From Varroa destructor (lineage: Eukaryota; Arthropoda; Arachnida; Mesostigmata; Varroidae): a stretch of DNA of 64,000 nt. The notes beneath the pieces were generated by a model. That model saw nothing but the letters and a program-made list of their open reading frames with translations. It searched no databases and was not told the origin of the DNA. Location: assembly GCF_002443255.2 (NCBI RefSeq), contig NW_019211459.1:22186020-22250019 (forward strand). The letters run 5' to 3'. A program made the position numbers and the translations under genes. This document shows positions 10,613 through 22,471 of this stretch, piece after piece; position 1 is the first letter of the stretch, and each line of letters starts with the position of its first letter.

Positions 10613-12865
10613 GTGAGTAACAGCAAATTAATGATCAGTAGTAAGCGGACACAGTGCCGACCTCAGTATATTCAAACGGTTTAGGCTAATCATTCTGTGG
10701 TTTCCCAGTTTCTAACAGACAGGATGAGAGGTCGGGAGAAGATGAAGCTCGTGGTTTGTTTCAGCCCATTTCGGCTTTCGGCTGAAAGTATTTGCTATGA
10801 TATCTAGCTTCACCCACTAGAGCAGGTGATTCAAATTTTGGTGGCAATTGGAAGGACGGTGATGCAGCGATTCGAAAAATGGAAAGTGTAGCATCGATAT
10901 GATTTAAAAAAAACGTACTTATACCAATAAGATATGTCCTGCTTTCTGGATACGTGTTACCCACTTTGTTACGGGGAAAACCTTCTGCGAATCATCGCTC
11001 GTTTGACTCCAAAATGCAAGCATGCCAAATTTTACCTAGCAAACGGATTACCGGACCATTGTGTTTCGTACATCTTTTAAAGTTCTTTGCTATATGAACG
11101 CTAATGAAGGTGTCCAATACGAATCTCTTGTCTTGCTTGAAAGGCAGCACCTCTAATCAATTTGTTATGCAATATATAATTACTTATAATTATGATAAAT
11201 TAATTTTATTTTCTATAAAATGGGTGAATTGTAAATTCCTCATCTCATGTTCCCTAAAACGGAAGAGCCATTTTCTCCGTACAAATACAACCGTTCTCCT
11301 GTCGTTTCATCGTTTTCCCCTGTTCAAAGTTTTCCTTTCCTTTGTTCACTATTTCCTGCTCATCTGCAGCAGGGTCGTACGTGTATCCATTACCGCGAGC
11401 CATCTGGTTCGTATTATAGATTACATACTCAAGTCTACGCAAACAGCAAAAATACGTTTGACCAATGTAGACAATAGCACTCTGTCTATATATACATAGC
11501 ATTAACGGAACAGCCAGCTCAGGATAAAAATGGCCGTATCAAGCGCGAGCAAAAAAGAACCTGGATGGCCCATTCTGCTTGTAATCCTGTGGTTCCTTTT
11601 GTTGCCGTCGCCGCCTTTGTTGCGCCAATAATAACGCCGCCGTTAATATCATCAACCTCGTTGTCGTATGTAGCAGTAGCAGCAGCAGAGGTCTCCGGCA
11701 TTTTTGCTGCTGTCATCTGTTCAAGCAAACGAGCGATTATTCTGTCTGCCCAACGACCTCAAGACGTCATCACCAACCTTCGCTTGTTTTCTGCCACCAT
11801 CCATTATTGTAGGTTAGGTGAGTGTGGTCAGGGTAGAAATCGGCAATGCTACGCTATACCACGCAAGCGAACATCTAATGTGCCGCTTCAGTTACTACAG
11901 CAAACTAGAAGAGGTTTGCCACCCTTCTACTGCCTTCAAGCTTGTTCACTTTCAAGTCAAAACTAACAGTAAGACCACGGTTTCCTGCGTTCTACTACCG
12001 TCCGATCGGAACAATCGCTCTCCAGCGTTAGTGAACACTTTTGCCAGCTTGCTGCTTAGAGCAGGGTCTGGCAACCCTGGCATACAGTTCCGCAGCTCCG
12101 GTCACTGCGCCTCGCTCTTTAGGGTAATAAGCGGACGACATGGCATGTCTAATCTATGGATAGTGGACACTATTAATACTTCATAATAGGGCGTTCCCGT
12201 AGGCGAGCAACTGAGAGTACTACGCCGCCGCGTCCACTGCCATTACAGCAGTCTGGGGACAAGCGGGCATCATGAACCATCGGCTGAGCCCTGTTGGCTT
12301 CGTACACTCCAGTCAGCCTATGGCAGAAACAGTACAGCGCAAAGTGGACCCCTGGTGAACGCCGGTTGCAGGTCTCAACGCTCGATCTGCTAGGGCCATG
12401 CATAGCAGAACACAACAGAGGGACTTCGCCAGTGGTCGCGAAAGGAACTGGTCCACATTAGCACCACGGTACATCCTTTTTGGCCGCTGGCTCTTTGACC
12501 CGCTTTGGGACCTGACTTTCGTGGTGTGTATGGTGCATGTGTGCCTAGGTCCTCAGTACACACATTTTTTGCAATGAGGGAAACGACGGCTCATTCAGCC
12601 CGCTATCTCAGCTCGGGCCGCGGCGAGTCTTGAAAGCCCTATATAATAAAAACTAGCAGTATATTTGTGTGCGTTTGGACGCTCCACAGTGTGAATTGCG
12701 TGCTATCAAGGAAGGAAGATAAGCAGCAGTAATACTAAACGCCTAAAGCTGGACGATGAAGATACGGACAATATAAATGCTGATGGTTATTGTTGTGCTT
12801 ACTATAATCGTTGTTACCGTTACAACAATTATAAGGAAGAGTGTACAAGTTAGCCATATATCAAC

Positions 12866-12904
12866 AATTACGGAAATTCATTCGGAATTACGGAAAGCAT
12901 TCGG
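12866..12904 (+). repeat. Short tandem duplication of about 20 bases
   Basis: The word AATTACGGAAATTCATTCGG is followed at once by AATTACGGAAAGCATTCGG. The two copies differ by a one-base indel and one substitution. Confidence 0.8.
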
Positions 12905-14103
12905 GATTCAACAAGCAAGTGCGTATCGTACCATAACGTTGAAAAAGAAATATATACTAAGAGCAAAATGCACTTACAATACATGGCTAAGTAACTGCTT
13001 GAAGATAAGGTTCAACAAAGCAAGTTTTCGCAGGCTTAATCTCTCCTGCGTATGGGCACGATACCACTAGCTCTACCCCACCCCCTTATATACACCCCCC
13101 TTATACACACACTTATGTATATATATGTGTTTATGTATACACATATAGTTCTTGTGCTTTGATGACTACAGTTGTTGAATCGTTCACTCTGTTCTTCTTT
13201 TGGTTGTGCATAATTTAATTTGCCTATTCTCATCATTTTCTTTTCTCTTTTAGCGAAGTCAAGTGGTTTTGCCGCAAATAGAAGATACTAAACAGATATG
13301 AAATACGGGAGCAGACATTTTAAAAATAGTCGCGGAATATTCTAACACACTCAGTGTCTTTCTCTAATGGAACCTCGTGGGAATGGGTTATAGAAATCGC
13401 TTTACGTTAAGATTGTCTGAAGTTAGCTCTCGCCTCGCGTGCTAAATGATGACTAGGAGCGACGAACCCTGTAACAATCACTATTCATCGACGACGAAAT
13501 ATCCTCCGGACGTAAGAAACTCTTTATTTTTTCTTCGTCGTCTGCCGTTGCCGTTACCCTTTCGGATCATGACGATCTGCAGGCTGCGTAGGTAAATGAC
13601 AAGGAGTCGGTCTGTTCAGTGGCTTACTCTGGGGCCAGATCAGCCACTGTCAGTAAAAGGTTCAATCAGTTTTATCCATTTCGAGTTGGACAACCGTTTC
13701 CTTCGACGAAAAGGTTCGTTCTTGGTCGGGCAACGAGAAAGAGCCCTTTTCTGTTTATCGCGTCCGAATCGGAAGCTTTCAGTGGCTTTTGTCCCCATAT
13801 CCTGTAGGCTTTCCATCAAACCAGTTTTCGTCCAGTATTCGTATCTAGTTTTACTCCAGTTTTCGTATTTTTGTTAGCTTGTCATAGTTTTCTCTCTATG
13901 TTTATCACATTTTCACCTTTTTCTCTTTAATTTTTGCCCCGCCGCTGGGTCGAAATGCGGCTTATCGTATCGATGCGCAGGGCAGCGCAGAACTGCTCTC
14001 GAAGAGTTTAAGTAAGCGATAGGGGTTGCCAAGCCGCCTGGCCAGGTTCAGTGAGCCAGAGATCCGCCATGTCGTCCATTTTTAAAAGCAGACTTAGCCC
14101 TTT

Positions 14104-14123
14104 GCTGCTGCTGCCGCCGCCGC
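14104..14123 (+). repeat. GCT/GCC trinucleotide run
   Basis: Three CTG-type units are followed directly by three CCG-type units. The run is not in a supported coding frame. Confidence 0.85.
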
Positions 14124-16495
14124 ATTCCGCGACCCATTTTTAAGCTGGAACAGTTCATACACAGCCCTTGGCTCATCTCCGTCAACACTAGCTCATTCCA
14201 TTCGTTCAGGGCAGTCATCTTAGCCCATCCAAGAAAAGATCAAATATAATTTTTATGAAGTCCCGCCTCGCTCTTCCATTTTCATCCCCTTCACCCAAGC
14301 TTGCAGTCCTTTCTTCTATAGCTGAGGGCTTCAAGATAGCTGTCTGATTAGATAACGGACCGAGGGGTGCACAGGATGACCCCATGTCTCATTGTTATCG
14401 TTGTCATAGTTGGTCAGACTCTTCTTTTTTGCGCCAACCAGCCGGCGCGTAACAGATCCAAGCTCATTCTACACTGCTTTTGTGAAAATAGCTGGAGCGA
14501 CGGCAGAAATCCAGAGCTACTTTCGGTCACACCCAAATTTGTAAAATAGCGGAGAAACGTAAAGTAAGAGCATAACCTATGGTGGTGCGGCAGAGGTAGA
14601 AAGTACAAAGAAAGGCAGTGTCACCAGCAGCAACAGAAGTTGCAAGAAACAGCGAGATCGTTTTTTTCCTACCACCTGTTTCCATCGTCACCTTCTTGGG
14701 CGGGGGCGCGCGGGACTAACCACTACTGCTCTGGCCGTGTCGGACGCCTGTCAGGCGAGAGGCTCCATTACTATCAAAATAGTATGCCCGCGTAATTCAG
14801 CCGTGATCATTCTCAAAACGAGAGCTGGTACGAAATACATTAAAGATGAAAGAGAAGCGCAGTTGGCGATGCTTCTCCTAGGCTGTGTGCCTGCTAACGG
14901 CTAAACGAACGCAAAAAACTCTACCTTGAAAAAGTTTTCCGGCTGCTGCTGCCACTGCCGTCATTGCTACCGCTGGCCATCCTATAATCATGATCATTTT
15001 TTTGGGCTGAAACGTCACGACGAGATGCGATGCCAGGACGACAATAAAGAAAAGTATATGTACAGTATGTAGGGATACATATGAAGCGCAATAACAGTAA
15101 AACGCAAAATACAAGTAAATGTAAAGTGTAGAGGACACTGGGACGTCCGTGTTGATGGTAGAAGCTCCGTTACCATTTGTTGTTTGGTGGCTTTGAAAGA
15201 TAATGAAAGAAAAAACATTCGGCTGGGTGGACAATATTGTGATGATATGTTTTACCTTATTTATTTAGCAAATTGTATTTCTGTAAGAGTGTCTATAGGT
15301 ATTTTTAAATCTTTTCCCTACTTTCGATGTTGAGGTTGTTAAGCATTACTTCAAATGGGTCTCGTTAAACTTATCTGTGTTTTTATCTAACAGGCTTGTG
15401 AAATAGCATGGTCAAACTGTGCCGTAGGAAACGCCTGGCAATGCTGAAATTTATGGGGGGCTTACGGCCAGCATGGCTACGCAACCAAAGGAATGCCCAA
15501 CCAGCCAGATCCCCTGTAAGCGTCGTTTGTACTTCAGCATATATGGTACGATTGTGTGTGAACGCGAGCATATAGCGAATCAAACGGTGTCGAGGGAACT
15601 TAGCTGCATTTCAGTTGAGAACCAAGCCTCCTGCGTTTCGCTGGAAAGTGCCCCCTCATTACATCAAATATATGCCCAAGTATGTTATCATGCTTCCAGC
15701 AGCATTTCTAATTTACATATAAGTGAGTGTTATTAAATCGATCAGCTTTTAAAACTTCAGGGCATCGTCTAGCAGTTATGCCACTGCATGGACAATTCTC
15801 ACGTACACAAAAACGCCACTATTGGCTGTTACAGACAATCTATCTTTCATACATCCCAAGATTGAATTAACTGTGACGCTTGTAAATGGCAGAAACACAG
15901 ATAGTACCTTTATCGAGTCACGATATACTTTAAAGGGGGGTCAACAATACTCGTATGCATAGGGCTAATCCAAACGGATAGAAACCCTGACAACTGTTAT
16001 ACGTCATAGCAGGTAATCAAGTAAAATACTTTCCTACAGAGGACGTCATCAGTGTCGTAAAGAAACAATTTTTAGACTTGCCCCTCCGGCATACTTACAT
16101 AACCTATGCATACGCTCAAAATTATTTCATAATCCACTATTTATACTCTGTGGCGGACGCTGAAGGAATCTGGAGTACTACAGTACAGTAAATAGCCCCT
16201 AAATACATTTAGTGTGGGTCATCAAGTACTTATGTCCGCGTGTATGGGAAGAACTCCTCTTGAGGAGTCATTTATTCTTCAGATGCGTTTTACTTACTAT
16301 AAAGGGTTATCGCCATGTTTACATGCCTATTCGACACGATTGTCACAGGGTGCGCAAATCACAATGGACAAAGAGCCAAGGTTCGATAAACGAAGACAAT
16401 TCACCTCGAATAGGTTACATAATAGTGAGATATGTTTCGAAAGCAACAATGATCAATCAGTCGTAGCTTGGAGTAATGAGGATAAATTGGCCGAA

Positions 16496-16547
16496 CAGGT
16501 ATTTTTGAGGCTAAGCGCCTCAGTCGGGCGCTTAGCTCATATTCCTG
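16496..16547. other. Imperfect hairpin with a 10-bp GC-rich stem
   Basis: GCTAAGCGCC at 16510-16519 pairs exactly with GGCGCTTAGC at 16527-16536 across a 7-base loop. Outside this, GAG pairs with CTC past a one-base bulge. After an internal loop of U-rich sequence, CAGG (16496-16499) pairs with CCTG (16544-16547). The shape is similar to a microRNA precursor, but the conserved sequence of a known family was not recognised, and it may be chance. Confidence 0.4.
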
Positions 16548-17577
16548 CCGAAACCCTTTTGAATATACACCACACTGCTCGCACATAATCATTTCTATTG
16601 AAGTATAGCTTGTATCTGACATACACGATAGAGCTTTAAAGGAGAGTGGAAATACTTCAAGAAACTGCGTAATTCCAGAACAATAGGATAATTCATCCGA
16701 TTGGCAAGTCAGTCCTCCTTATAATTGCCAACTCGTTGTGGCTTCTGTTGGGCGCTTCCGGAAGATTTAAAAGAACGTCTGCCTTCTACCTTCAAAATTA
16801 GATTTATCGAGATCGTGCAGACCTACTGTTGTCGTTGGCACTGGCGTGCGTCACACTCCGTATGCGAAGACGAGAGGCTTCGTCTCTATGCTGTCATTCT
16901 AAGTGAGTCCTGCTGGAAAAGGCTAGCCATGCTAAATCCGTGTCTATAGCGTAAATACTATATATCTACAAGGCATAACAACCCATAATTACAATCTTTT
17001 AGTTTGATTATATATTATTGCACTTATTATCATTGTAATTGTTGCGAACCAATAACAATTAAACGCAGTTCGCCTCTATATACGCGTATCTGGAACTGGC
17101 CAGTGTGCTCTTGGCTCGAGCCGATTTGGGTCTGTTTTCTTCAGTGTCATTTTGTGCCTTAACCGCTATCAGGCTCAAAACCTCGCATTTGTTAGAATCG
17201 TCGATTTGCAAGCGTATGCATCAGGATCTAAGCACGACCATTGTCAATTCAATCTCAGTAAACTTTACTCAAGCGTGCGAGTTCCGTTAGTCTAAAGTTC
17301 AGTTAAAAACTAGATGACACTTCCATGACGTAAAGCGTATGGATGGCATTTTAGTGGAAGGAATCAACAGGTGCTTAGGTTATAAGTGCTTCTTCGTCAT
17401 TGTGTTCTCTGTAGATTCTTTTTTTTTTTTCCTGGTTTTATTATTTTAGCTAATTAAATAATCGTGTGCGCATGTATCCAGAACTAACGTGTTAAGCCGC
17501 AATTGATAAATCGTACCGGTCTAATTCAATCACGTCTAAGTACGAACAACCCAGCTTTTAACATGTTTCTCTTGTAG

Positions 17578-17598
17578 GCAACGATGGACCGTCTTGAA
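17578..17598 (+). other. Candidate 21-base microexon
   Basis: A strong acceptor-like signal (TTTTAAC branch-point-like, then ATGTTTCTCTTGTAG) is followed after 21 bases by the donor-like GTGAGT. The intervening bases read Ala-Thr-Met-Asp-Arg-Leu-Glu in frame 0, which would be phase-compatible with the CAMTA exon upstream. No known CAMTA microexon with this sequence is recalled, and inclusion here would insert seven residues inside CG-1. The splice signals are seen; exon status is speculation. Confidence 0.15.
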
Positions 17599-18788
17599 GT
17601 GAGTCTATTAGAGAGTAAAAAACAGTCACGTTATAACTGCGTCATTTCCGATCTATTGCCATTTCGGTCAAACTAATTACGGTGTTATTGCTACGAATTC
17701 AGCTAAACTATAGATTCTGACAGTTCATCGATTGTAACGTTCGAAGCACCGCAGGTCCGATGGCATCGAAACGAAGTCCACCTTTATCAGACTCGGGGCC
17801 TTGCCAATGACACAAAACAGCTTCTATGTACGGTTTAGCCTAATTGTGCCTATGAGGCTCACTAGAATATTACGACACGATAATGGATCAGTTTATTTTA
17901 CGACAACACCTATGCTTCGAAAAAAGGCTGTTCTTTTTACGAACCGGTATAGATTTGTGCTTTAACCGCCCTTACCAACAACTTCAATTGATAAGCTAGC
18001 AGGGGCACTGTGAAGTGGCTTTTTATCGTCCCTCTTTTCGATGACGGCACATGGTGTCGAACAAAACAGGCTGCCGCGTCAACCTTACAGAAAAAAAGTA
18101 AAAAAACTGCGCAGTTGCATCAGTATACCACGTTCTGATGTCTCCATACTCTGACCTCTGCACGAAATCTACACAAGAAAAACTGGCAAGGTTTTTCAAA
18201 TGACTTCGTTTACCGTACAACTTCCTTAATCATGGTAAGTCTCATTACACGTCAGGTATCTTCTGCTGGATTAAAAGGTAACCGTGGCACGGCTGTGACC
18301 AGTTTTACACGCGCTATCACATTTTAAAAATTATACGTGTGTCAAAAGAAAGCGATAAGCTAGGGGTGAGGACTGAGGCGGTACTTAGCCAACTGCCGAT
18401 ATTTCAGGTCAGAGTGTTAAGGGCTTTGCTCTTGGTGTGCAAATGGCCTGTGTTGTGCCTGACAGGGCATACAGGTAATGCTTTTGTAATTTAACTAAAG
18501 CTAGGAAGAGTCCATCAAAGCGCTTACTTTACTTAATGGCCTTTCAAACGGTACACGGTTGCATATGAAGGAAGGGTGGGTTCACGGAATATGATAGACG
18601 TAAATTCTCTCTATGAAGGATTAGAAGGTGTCTTCTCGTTGAAATAAGTCGGTAAAAGATAACTGTTACTTCTCCGGCGCAAGCGAAACACCTGTTGAAT
18701 CGTATTTACTTTTCGTACTTAATTCGAAATTGCACATTAAAATTCGTTTGTTAAAAAAATTAGGAATGCAAAATAAGATCCTCACCGG

Positions 18789-18804
18789 CATCATCATCAT
18801 CATC
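18789..18804 (+). repeat. CAT/ATC trinucleotide run
   Basis: Five consecutive CAT/ATC units in non-coding sequence. Confidence 0.85.
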
Positions 18805-19890
18805 GAAAAGATTTCGCACAGGTAGCAATTGGCTGTTCACAGTAAATTTATGGCTGAAGACTGTCACGTCGGTCATCGCATACCAAATGATTACCTTAAA
18901 GAATGTTACCTTTAATAATTATAATAAATGACCATCTTTAGATTTATGTTTTGCTCAGTCATGTTTATCACCACACCGTTATGGCCATCCCCAACCTTTT
19001 TCAATTGCCTTAGCAGCGTCGATTGCCACTGGCCCATCACATCCATGCTTACGGTTTGCTCAGGCACCTACTGCTGCCTTTTATGGAATAGCAAAGCGGA
19101 ACTTTAGACCGCTCGTCTGCACTTCTCGTCGTCGTCTTTCTAAAGTTCTTTGACTGCCGTTCTCCTACGTTTTGAACTGCCTCATATTTCTAACTGGGAT
19201 ATTTTCTTTCCAATTGGTTCATTCAAGTTTACTTTGTCACTTCGTCAGCGAATCCTGCACCGGTGCATTTCTTACGCTGAACCCAGCCTACTGCCAGGTC
19301 GTCCTTGCCACCACGCTATAGGGTGCTTCCGTCATCGCAGTCTGTCCGAGCGTGAAGGTCCGCCATGTGTTCCGTCCACGTCATGTGGAACGGGACTTCT
19401 ACCGGTTCGCAGGCGTTGATAACTTACATGGCCGTAGCCGTATGTAATCTCTTTGCTGGTCAATCTCTAAGAGCACTCTAGTCTTTTCCTTTCGTTTTGA
19501 TGCAGTGCTGATTTGCTATCTGGACTGAGCAGTTTCAAAGGGTGCGAAGCAACTAGCCTCTTGCAACTTGGCAGACGTGGTTTCATTGTAGGAGCGAATG
19601 CCGCAGCTTTTGCTGACGTAACTAGTGCGGCTAGCTCTTTTCGTTTTCGTGACAAAAATCGATGTGGCCGTTCGCTGATCGGGCTCGTGCCTGTTTGCTT
19701 CTCCTACTGCAATTCCAATGGCGGATCGGATTCAGTAGGTAGACGCTGAAAGTGATGGCAGGCAGACGGACGTGGAAGTGGTGGCAGTTACGGAATCGCG
19801 CCGTTGACGTGACTGCGTCTCCGTAAGTAGTAGCCATTGAGAAAAAGTAGTAGCAGCAGAAATAGCAGCGATGGTTAACAGGAACTAATA

Positions 19891-19904
19891 CTGCTGCTGC
19901 TGCT
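19891..19904 (+). repeat. CTG trinucleotide run
   Basis: Four and a half CTG units, in a local patch rich in CAG/CTG words on both strands (19840-19910). Confidence 0.8.
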
Positions 19905-21042
19905 TCTGGGCTTGATTCCTCTTGCGATTCTGGGAGTGGACACATTTCACGCCACGTTTAGCGCCATTGGCTTCGAGTTTTTCGGCACAGCGGGCACGCA
20001 CTAGCCAGCAAGAGGTGATGCTGGCCTAACGTGGCTACGGTGGCCGGTGGCAGGCGGTGATTCGTTTTTCTTTCGCTGACACTGTTTGACGTTCCGTCCT
20101 TCAACATAACTCTACCTAGAAGTCTATCCCCTTTCACTTTCCGATTCGCCTTACATAGGGTCAAACTTAGGGGGCGAAGGGAAATGAAACCGAGGGTGCT
20201 TGGTCTTTCCCTGTGCCACTGCCAAAGCAATCTATATGGCCCACGTAGTTTCTGCGTATCAACCTACCATAAGAGATGCCTGCTGACACGTAGAGAGGGG
20301 TCTCATAAAACAGACTCTTTTACTTCGGTCCTTCTGTAGACGACCTTTGAAAACGGTAGCGTTGTAATGTTGAGATGAAGCAGTTGTACCATCCGAGGCT
20401 GACAAGGTCCAGTTAGCGGGAGCTCTAAGCCACTACGGCTACACACTTGAAGTGTTGGATTATTAATCAGGTTGAAAAAGGGCGGCAGTGACAAAGCTTT
20501 TCTAATTTATATAATTACAATGCAGTTTTGAAAAATATGCAGGGGTATTTTGAAGGAAAGTTGTATGTGGCTACGGACGTCACACACTGACAAAGAGCAT
20601 GCAGCGAACATAGTCAAATAAGGTCCACCGGTCATAACCTAACTGGTTTACTTTCGCTTTACTGGTTTCGTTTTGGCTCAATTTGTCAGGACCTTGTGAC
20701 CTTTGATTGACTACGCGACGTTTTTAATTATCAGGCTTGAATTAGCTGAAATAGAGAAAGAGCACAGTTGTAAGGTGCCTACCTACCATACTTTGGAACA
20801 GATGAGGTGGTCTAAGTTTGAAACCGGACGTAGACATACTTTGCTTTCAGTTGGTGGCCAGCTATTTAAAACGATGTTCAAAAAACCCAATATCCGATGT
20901 AAAAGCCACAGACATTTATTGGGACAATTTTAATCCCAATATTACCTTTCTAGTAAATGGCTGATTTAAAAAAAATTACTTTGTTGGTCGCTAAATATAT
21001 TCCATCAACATACCCATTTAACAAAATTAGTAACATGAAAAA

Positions 21043-21064
21043 CTTAAGACATTTATGTCTTAAG
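21043..21064. repeat. 22-base palindrome
   Basis: CTTAAGACAT and ATGTCTTAAG are exact reverse complements separated by TT. No function is assigned. Confidence 0.8.
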
Positions 21065-22357
21065 AAGCCATATATATCTATAGACACCAGCATTTGTTGT
21101 TGCCATTTAGGGATAAGCAAATATGTGCCAAGATGTTCAGTTCCATTTTTTTCATCGGATCAATGTCACACTAGAGCAATGGCTCTAATCCCATGGTGGG
21201 AGATATGCCCAAACTAAGCTTTAAGCGAACGGCCTTGGCGTTAATAGACAAAGCAGAGATAGCTAGCTATAACCGATCCGCTTATTATACAAGCGCTGCT
21301 CGTTTCCTTCTGGAAAAATAGTGATAAAAATTGAAGCAATGAGTATCATTACGACTTCATAAAGCTTATAACAGTTCAGGTAATTCAGCTCAAAAAGTTG
21401 ACAACTCACTGAAAATACCAATCATAGATGTAACTCATAATAAAGTTTATCTTAATGTAAGATCCGCTGATGAAGGCCCGAACGACGTTCTTGAAAGGGC
21501 TGCGTAGCAGTCGTTTGCTATTACTAATACAAGGTAATTGACAACGATACAGTACACCATAGATCTCGTTTGATCCCTTTTCCAGGGAGTATTTCCAAAT
21601 GGATCAGCAGGATATTTGGATCCTGTCTCGCTCGTACTTCGTACGGTTTCCGATATGTTTCTATACGGCTAAGCCGTTTTCCTGCGTCCTGCTCGTTAGG
21701 CTGCTGGCAGCCCTTTTCCTCTATAGTGGCCTTTGAAGGAAATAGGCCCACTAGGTACGGTCGCCCCATCAGCAGCAGCTACCACTAACTGGACCCTCCC
21801 GAATGGCACGTGAGTTATTCGATTATCAAAACCTGGCGACTTCTGGTCTTCAGGACGGCCAGTCGACCGGCTCTACCACGGACCAGCGTCAATGGACAAA
21901 TGACTAACCTCAACTGACCGTCTGAGGTGAAAACCCCAACAAAAGCGGCCTGTCTTGTTTCTAAAATAGCAGCGGCAGTAGCAGTAGGATCACAGTAGAA
22001 GTAGAGGGAGCTTTCGACTGCCACTCCTCAAGCGGACGGTTGTAGTGAAGGGAAATAAAGGAAACGTTGATGCTACTAAGAGATTCCATTGTGGCAGCAT
22101 TCCAAAATTTGCGAAAATTCATACCTGCTACTACCACAGTTTCACTGCTGCAACCTGCAATGGCATATCTGAGCCCGAGGCTACCACTCTTATCGCTTGA
22201 GCTATTTGCACTTTATTTATATCCCGTAGTTGAAAGTGATTTGCTTGCCTTCGAGTTTGAACCACTTCCGGTTCAACTACAATAGCAAAGCACCATTGCA
22301 GCTGCTGGTCACGCTACCCCTGGTTTCAGAGTTGCTCGGGACTGCCAGCCTCCCAGC

Positions 22358-22375
22358 ACCCCCGATAAAGGGGGT
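22358..22375. repeat. C5/G5 hairpin
   Basis: ACCCCC pairs with GGGGGT across the 6-base loop GATAAA. No associated T run or gene end was seen. Confidence 0.7.
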
Positions 22376-22453
22376 CGGTGGATTTTTACAGTTAAGTTTG
22401 CGTACCTCATACTATTAGTCTTTGCCCACAAATTTTCTCCGGGTTACAACCGA

Positions 22454-22471
22454 AAAACCGAGCTCGGTTTT
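22454..22471. repeat. 18-base perfect palindrome
   Basis: AAAACCGAGCTCGGTTTT is fully self-complementary with no spacer. It could be a symmetric protein-binding site, but no known motif is recognised. Confidence 0.75.

Larger units (their letters stand above)
10613..17577. other. Presumed CAMTA intron, first part
   Basis: No further CG-1 exon was found. Open frames on both strands are of chance length. Visible simple sequence includes a GCT/GCC trinucleotide run at 14104-14123, a C- and TA-rich patch near 13075-13145 and a T12 run at 17419-17430. Two strong pyrimidine-AG acceptor-like sites occur, near 11371 (after CTGCTCATCTGCAG) and near 13254 (after CTTTTCTCTTTTAG). The frames behind them close without a good donor. 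Confidence 0.5.

Noticed and set aside
11366..11477. Terminal exon after the strong acceptor CTGCTCATCTGCAG
   Set aside because: The frame is open for about 35 codons and reads plausibly (CIHYREPSGSYYRL), but it does not match CAMTA or any known family and no preceding exon fits.
21251..21322. Sequence encoding EIASY as the next CG-1 exon
   Set aside because: Similarity to the conserved EIA segment stops after five residues, and no correctly phased acceptor precedes it.
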